Shown piece after piece: positions 15,537 through 19,464 of a stretch of DNA of 19,464 nucleotides. The notes beneath the pieces were generated by a model. It did not search any database. It was not told where the DNA came from and saw nothing but the letters and a program-made list of their open reading frames with translations. Each line of letters starts with the position of its first letter. Position 1 is the stretch's first letter. The position numbers and the translations under genes were made by a program. The DNA comes from JAXGPP01 sp964436865 (GTDB taxonomy: Bacteria > Planctomycetota > Planctomycetia > Pirellulales > Thermoguttaceae), in assembly GCA_964436865.1 (NCBI GenBank), contig CAYTFK010000106.1:1-19464 (forward strand), written 5' to 3'.

Positions 15537-16699
15537 AGTCCGGTGCCCTGATGCTGGATCCCCGAGAGGCTGCCGGCGGCTGGCTCCGCGACTACCTCAC
15601 GGCGCTGGAGATTGCCTTGGCCGCCGCGCGGCGCAGCGCCAAGAAGACGATGGGCTGGCTCGGCCCGCTGCAGATTCTGCCGTACCGCGGCTTCGGCAAC
15701 GAACGGCGGCAGTCGCTCAAGGGACGCGTGCTCGAGCGCAGGGAGGTCGGGAGCCCGAAGGCAGACCACCCCTGGTGGAAGAACCTGATGAACATGTATC
15801 GCCGGTTCGCCACGAACGAGATCCCGGGAGTTCGGGTGCGGGCCCGCTTTTACGACCAGGTGTGCGAGGCGGTCACCGACGCGAAGGGTTATTTCGACGT
15901 CGAATTCGGCGCCGGCGACCAGCTCGATGGCGACCGGCTGTGGCATAACGTCGAGCTGGAACTGGTCGACCAGGTGGTGAAGAACCAGGGCGAGGTCAAA
16001 GCCCTCGGCCGGCTTCTCGTGCCGCCGCGGCACAGTGCTTTTGGCATCATCAGCGATGTGGACGACACGATCCTGGAGACCCACGCCACGGACTTCTGGA
16101 AGACGGCGCGGATCACGTTTCTCCGCAACGCGCGGACGAGAATGCCGCTGCCCGGCGTGGCGGCGTTTTACCAGGCGCTGCACTTGGGCCCGGACGGCGG
16201 CATGAAGAACCCCGTGTTCTACGTCTCCAGCAGCGCCTGGAATCTCTACGACCTGCTCTCCGATTTCCTCGAGCTCAACGATCTTCCTCCCGGGCCGCTG
16301 TTGCTCCAGTCGCTCGGATTCGCCAACAACAAGCTGATCCATCCGGGCCACGGCCACAAGCTGGAGAAGATCAGGCGGATCATGGCCACCTATCCCGAGA
16401 TGCCCTTTCTGCTGATCGGCGACAGCGGCCAGAAGGATCCGGAACTATACCTCCAGTCTGTCGAGGAGCATCCCGGGCGGATTCGGGCAGTTTACATCCG
16501 CGAGGTGCCCCGCAAGGCGGATAACGAGCGGCTCAAGCGGTTCGAGATCGAGTTTCGGCGACACGGCGTCTCGATGCTCGCGATCCGCGACACGGCCGAA
16601 GCGTCGCGCGACGCCTTCCAGCGCGGATTGATTGCCGCCACCAGCGTGGCCGACATCCAGGTCGATGTCGCAGACGACATAGAACGCCCGCCGGCATAG
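15461..16699 (+). CDS. APP1-type phosphatase (DUF2183), putative phosphatidate phosphatase
   Basis: The 412-residue protein has the DUF2183/APP1 catalytic domain in its C-terminal half: SDVDDTILET with D199, D201 and T203 forming the HAD-type DxDxT motif, then YVSSSAWNLYDLL, LIHPGHGHKLEKI and LIGDSGQKDPELY, the last carrying the distal acidic residue of HAD enzymes. Yeast APP1 is a Mg-dependent phosphatidate phosphatase; the bacterial members' substrate is not established. The N-terminal part (about 30-180) has a WLGPLQILPYRGFGN segment and a beta-rich region also usual in this family. No signal peptide is visible. The start is uncertain: ATG 15461 is given, GTG 15446 (AGGGG 5 bases before) and ATG 15551 are alternatives, and the frame is open well upstream. 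The HD gene follows after 17 bases, so the two are probably co-transcribed. Confidence 0.8.
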   Translation: MEVQASAHQWAERGATPDLSIAPTVKSGALMLDPREAAGGWLRDYLTALEIALAAARRSAKKTMGWLGPLQILPYRGFGNERRQSLKGRVLERREVGSPKADHPWWKNLMNMYRRFATNEIPGVRVRARFYDQVCEAVTDAKGYFDVEFGAGDQLDGDRLWHNVELELVDQVVKNQGEVKALGRLLVPPRHSAFGIISDVDDTILETHATDFWKTARITFLRNARTRMPLPGVAAFYQALHLGPDGGMKNPVFYVSSSAWNLYDLLSDFLELNDLPPGPLLLQSLGFANNKLIHPGHGHKLEKIRRIMATYPEMPFLLIGDSGQKDPELYLQSVEEHPGRIRAVYIREVPRKADNERLKRFEIEFRRHGVSMLAIRDTAEASRDAFQRGLIAATSVADIQVDVADDIERPPA

Positions 16700-16716
16700 C
16701 GAAGACAGGGATTGGC

Positions 16717-17343
16717 ATGCAGAACGAAAAGCGACTGGCCGAGCAACTTCAATTTGTGCTCGAGATCGACCGCCTGAAGCATATTGTCCGGCAGACAATC
16801 CTTCTGAACGGTTCACGGAAAGAGAACGATGCCGAGCACTGCTGGCACGTCGCGCTCATGGCCTTCCTCCTCCGGGAGTACGCAGCCGATCCCGACGTCG
16901 ATGTCTTTCACGTTGTCAGGATGCTGCTGGTCCACGATCTGGTGGAGATCGATGCGGGCGACACGTACTGCTACGACGAGGCGGCACGCTGCGATCAGGC
17001 CGAGCGAGAACGTCTCGCCGCCGATCGGATCTTCAACCTCCTGCCGCCCGATCAGGCCGCCGAATTTCGGCGACTCTGGGACGAATTCGAGGCCCGGGAG
17101 ACTCGCGAGGCCCGCTACGCCGCCGCGCTCGACCGTTTCCAGCCGCTGTTGATCAACTACCACCGCCGCGGGGAGTCATGGATGGAGCACGGCGTCACCG
17201 CCGAACAGGTCATCCGCCGCAACTCTCCCATCCATCACGGCGCCCCACGTCTCTGGCAACACGCCGAGTCTCTTATTGCCGATGCCGTGAAGCGTGGCTG
17301 GCTTACGGAGAATCATGAAGAAGGCGGCAAGGCGGAAGCATAA
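16717..17343 (+). CDS. HD-domain phosphohydrolase, YfbR/HDDC2-like 5'-deoxynucleotidase
   Basis: The 208-residue protein carries the HD metal site as H41 (in AEHCWHVAL), H73-D74 and D139, and also the HDxxE(x4)D pattern (H73, D74, E77, D82), which matches the spacing of catalytic residues in E. coli YfbR. YfbR and human HDDC2 remove the 5'-phosphate from deoxynucleoside monophosphates; the same activity here is likely but not certain, because this HD subfamily is broad. No membrane segment or signal peptide is seen, so it should be cytoplasmic. The start ATG has AGGG 6 bases upstream. It lies 17 bases after the APP1-type phosphatase gene and ends 25 bases from the convergent PmoA-family gene. 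Confidence 0.87.
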   Translation: MQNEKRLAEQLQFVLEIDRLKHIVRQTILLNGSRKENDAEHCWHVALMAFLLREYAADPDVDVFHVVRMLLVHDLVEIDAGDTYCYDEAARCDQAERERLAADRIFNLLPPDQAAEFRRLWDEFEARETREARYAAALDRFQPLLINYHRRGESWMEHGVTAEQVIRRNSPIHHGAPRLWQHAESLIADAVKRGWLTENHEEGGKAEA

Positions 17344-17368
17344 GGCAGACTGCCGAGCCGGAACCTCT

Positions 17369-18325
17369 TCATTCATCATTCTCCTTTGTCAGGCCCTTCC
17401 AACTCTCCAGCAGCTTCCCGATCTGCTCGCCAGTGGCCTCACCGTCGAAGACGGCGACGCCGTAGCGAAGATCAAGCGTCTCTCCAGGCTTTAGCTCCAA
17501 GGGCTCTTTCCAGAGGTTGATCGTGGCCGAGAGATAGGCGAAGGGCTTGGTCATAGTGAAGAATCGTGTCGGGCGGGGATTGTTGGGGTGGTCGAAGACG
17601 ACCACGGTGACCGGCTTGCCTTCGACCGGGGCTGTATAGGCGCACCATCCGCCGGCCGCCAGGCGCTCGTCGCCGCGGACAACTTCACCCGGATCGCCGG
17701 CCTCGTTGGCAAACTTGCCGACATTGTCCATCGACTCGACGAACCTCAGCCCCAAGCCGTAGTAGTGGGCACCGCCAAGCGTCACGGGGTCTTGGGCCGG
17801 CGTCAGTCGGGTTCGCCAAGTGAGCAGCGTTGCCGCGGGATCGGCCGCGATGTGCGCCACAATGGTCCGCCGCTCGCCGAGCAGTGCCTTCTTATCGGAG
17901 TCCACCCAGTCGAGTTGTTGCCGAATGGCGGCCGTCGCCGCACCGTCGCGGCTGGCAGTTGCGGTGGCGATCTCGCGGCTGACCTGACTGCCGGTTTGCG
18001 GCCCCGGTCTCTCCTCCCAGAAAGAAATGCCGTTCACGCCGACCGCGAACATCAGCGCGTGGTGGTGTATGTGGTCGTGCGGCGAGTCACGCAGAATGTT
18101 GAGCCCGCGGGGCGTGAAAAGCTGATTGACGCACGGCTTGTAGGGCGAGGCCTGGTACAGATAGCTCAGCACAGGGCGATGTCCCGCGAGGACGTTCACT
18201 GTGCTGTCATCCCGGGTGACTCTCACCGCGGCATCGCCCGCCGACGCGGCCCTGGTACTCGCCGCGATCACCGCCATCGCAGCCAATAGCTGAACAATTG
18301 ACATAGCACGCGTGTCCTGACTCAT
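17369..18325 (-). CDS. Secreted PmoA-family protein (DUF6807)
   Basis: The 318-residue protein starts with a signal peptide (MSQDTRAMSIVQLLAAMAVI, AxA site near 26-29). The mature part matches the DUF6807/PmoA family common in Planctomycetota and Bacteroidota: SPYKPCVNQLFTPRG at 60-74, RDSPHDHIHHHALMFAVG at 79-96 with a cluster of histidines (83, 85, 87-89), NGISFWEE at 98-105 and a beta-rich remainder. Despite the name it is not the methane monooxygenase subunit. Function is unknown; members are often encoded near sugar oxidoreductases and polysaccharide degradation genes, and the fold is thought to resemble sugar-binding beta sandwiches. I chose ATG 18325 for GGAG 6 bases upstream; ATG 18304 is a second option. 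It is divergent from pheS and convergent with the HD gene. Confidence 0.85.
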   Translation of the reverse strand: MSQDTRAMSIVQLLAAMAVIAASTRAASAGDAAVRVTRDDSTVNVLAGHRPVLSYLYQASPYKPCVNQLFTPRGLNILRDSPHDHIHHHALMFAVGVNGISFWEERPGPQTGSQVSREIATATASRDGAATAAIRQQLDWVDSDKKALLGERRTIVAHIAADPAATLLTWRTRLTPAQDPVTLGGAHYYGLGLRFVESMDNVGKFANEAGDPGEVVRGDERLAAGGWCAYTAPVEGKPVTVVVFDHPNNPRPTRFFTMTKPFAYLSATINLWKEPLELKPGETLDLRYGVAVFDGEATGEQIGKLLESWKGLTKENDE

Positions 18326-18622
18326 GGCTTGCTCCAGAACTTGCAGTCGATTCAACGGCGGCGCGGTGGGCGCGACGCACCACGAGTGTAATCCCAAAGC
18401 GAGCGGCATTGCCATGACGTCCGATGAAAGAGAAGATAGGCGTCTTGCGGCCAGCCTGGGCAATGCCCCTCTCCCTGGGGAAGCGACAGGCAGCCGGATA
18501 GGCTTTCCGTGAGCCCGGGCGGAACGCAGCCAAGCCGTGAATCGTCTGGCGGCCACAAGGTTGCGGCGCGCTCCGCTGCTCCGCTTGTCCCACAAAAGAC
18601 TGCTCCACTGCCGGAGAACACC
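18326..18622. other. Divergent intergenic region between the PmoA-family gene and pheS
   Basis: These 297 bases separate two divergent genes. I see no ORF with codon signal, tRNA or convincing promoter. The stretch 18485-18560 can form GC-rich helices (for example GGCT with AGCC around 18501-18516) in the pheS direction, but it fits no riboswitch or leader-peptide pattern I can name. Confidence 0.4.
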
Positions 18623-19464
18623 GTGCAAGAAATCCGCGAGCAATTTCTGACGGACCTAAAACAGGCCAGGACCCCTCAACAGGTGGAAGAGGTCCGTGTC
18701 CGGTACATGGGTCGCAAAGGCCTGATCACCACGCTGGCAAAGAGCACCGATTTCAGCAAGCTGGCTCCCGAGGAGCGGAAGCAGTTCGGGCAGCGGCTCA
18801 ACGAGCTGAAAGACCTGGCGACCGAAGCGCTTGCCAAGGCGGCCGAAGCGGCCCAGAGCGGCTCCGCCCCGGTCAAGGCGGCCGCCGGAACGCTTGACCT
18901 GACCCTGCCTGGAACCGGCCACAGCGTGGGCGGCCTTCACCCGATCACGCTCGTCCAGATGGAGCTCGAAGACATCTTCCAGGGCATGGGGTTTGCCGTA
19001 CTGACTGGCCCCGAGGTCGAGATCGAGTACTACAATTTCGACGCGCTGAACATCCCGTCCGACCACCCGGCGCGTGACATGCAAGACACGTTCTGGCTGG
19101 AAAACGGCATGCTCATGCGGACGCATACGTCGGCCAACCAAGTTCGGGTGCTCGAGCGGTTCGGCGCGCCGGTGCGGGCCATCTTCCCCGGCCGCTGCTT
19201 CCGCTACGAGGCCATCGATCCGAAACATGAAAACAGCTTCTACCAGCTTGAAGGGCTGATGGTCGACGAAGACATCTCGGTCGCCAATCTGATCGCGGTG
19301 ATGAAGTCGCTGTTGAGCCAGGTGTTTCACCGCGACGTGGTCGTCAGGCTGCGGCCGGGCTTTTTCCCATTCGTCGAGCCTGGCTTTGAACTCGATCTGC
19401 AATGCCTGTTGTGCGGCGGAAGCGGTTGCTCGACCTGCGGCGACGGATGGCTGGAGCTGATTCC
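18623..19464 (+). CDS. pheS: Phenylalanyl-tRNA synthetase alpha subunit (3' end outside window)
   Basis: The first 280 codons of the alpha subunit are present; the gene runs off the right edge. The alpha subunit forms the alpha2-beta2 enzyme that charges tRNA-Phe and holds the class II catalytic core. Visible features are the N-terminal tRNA-binding coiled coil (about 1-85), class II motif 1 around GGLHPITLVQMELEDIF (103-119) and MGFAVLTGPEVE, the active-site TSANQVRVL (169-177), motif 2 FRYEAIDPKHENSFYQLEGL (193-212), and a CxxC(x4)CxxC knuckle (C261, C264, C269, C272) of the kind found in many bacterial PheS. The start is GTG with GGAG 6 bases upstream. The usual partner pheT would be expected to the right of the window. 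Confidence 0.96.
   Translation, partial: MQEIREQFLTDLKQARTPQQVEEVRVRYMGRKGLITTLAKSTDFSKLAPEERKQFGQRLNELKDLATEALAKAAEAAQSGSAPVKAAAGTLDLTLPGTGHSVGGLHPITLVQMELEDIFQGMGFAVLTGPEVEIEYYNFDALNIPSDHPARDMQDTFWLENGMLMRTHTSANQVRVLERFGAPVRAIFPGRCFRYEAIDPKHENSFYQLEGLMVDEDISVANLIAVMKSLLSQVFHRDVVVRLRPGFFPFVEPGFELDLQCLLCGGSGCSTCGDGWLELI

Noticed and set aside
17344..17368. A bidirectional terminator between the convergent HD and PmoA-family genes
   Set aside because: Only a 4-5 bp GGCA/TGCC stem is present, without T-tracts on either side.
17369..18325. A particulate methane monooxygenase subunit, from the PmoA family name
   Set aside because: The protein has a signal peptide and a soluble beta-rich body with a histidine cluster, not the multi-helix membrane protein of true methane monooxygenase.
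18480..18600. A possible riboswitch or T-box leader before pheS (GGAACGCAGCC-like stretch)
   Set aside because: It has GC-rich pairing but does not match the conserved core of c-di-GMP-I, cobalamin, T-box or other classes I can recall. No terminator/antiterminator pair was found.
18656..19402. A 248-codon minus-strand frame
   Set aside because: It is the antisense shadow of pheS, which has clear class II synthetase motifs on the plus strand.
1..19464. CRISPR arrays, tRNA or rRNA genes, insertion sequences, prophage genes
   Set aside because: No regularly spaced direct repeats, cloverleaf-like segments, transposase motifs or phage proteins were seen; nearly all the sequence is explained by the listed genes.

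Overview
The window is GC-rich, densely coded and accessory in character. Its gene content suggests a member of the Planctomycetota, probably of the Pirellulales type. The evidence is a YfbK-like von Willebrand protein with an anti-sigma-type N-terminus placed directly behind an ECF sigma factor, a PmoA-family (DUF6807) secreted protein, a pair of glycan-type sulfotransferases, and a large exported protein with POTRA-like repeats. This assignment is an inference from gene content; no rRNA or tRNA gene is present to confirm it.

Region 1 (1-9265, all on the minus strand) is a surface-glycan biosynthesis locus read right to left. The order is sulfotransferase, SAM methyltransferase, NAD-dependent sugar epimerase/dehydratase, second sulfotransferase, glycosyltransferase (GT4), O-antigen ligase/Wzy-type membrane protein, GT4, FemAB/GNAT-type acyltransferase, and a third GT4 that runs off the left edge. 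Gaps are at most about 75 bases, two junctions overlap by 4 bases (GTGA and ATGA), and most genes have a clear Shine-Dalgarno sequence, so one operon is likely. Together the genes could make, methylate, sulfate and polymerise or transfer an extracellular glycan. No flippase or export genes are in view, so the locus probably continues to the left.

Region 2 (9266-12006) is a 275-base divergent intergenic region with a recognisable sigma70-like promoter, followed on the plus strand by an exported 821-residue protein. Its N-terminal third resembles POTRA repeats but no outer-membrane barrel follows.

Region 3 (12191-15229) is a two-gene signalling unit: an ECF sigma factor and, 3 bases later, a single-pass membrane protein. 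That protein joins a cytoplasmic anti-sigma-like domain, a transmembrane helix, a long low-complexity linker and an external vWA/DUF3520 module. A TGTAAC-N17-CGTTAT sequence upstream of the sigma gene could be an autoregulated promoter.

Region 4 (15461-17343) holds an APP1-type (DUF2183) phosphatase gene and, 17 bases on, an HD-domain YfbR/HDDC2-type nucleotidase gene. Convergent to these is a secreted PmoA-family protein (minus strand). Divergent from that one is pheS, encoding the phenylalanyl-tRNA synthetase alpha subunit, which starts at a GTG and is cut by the right edge. No RNA genes, CRISPR arrays, insertion sequences or phage genes were seen. All intergenic gaps are under 300 bases.
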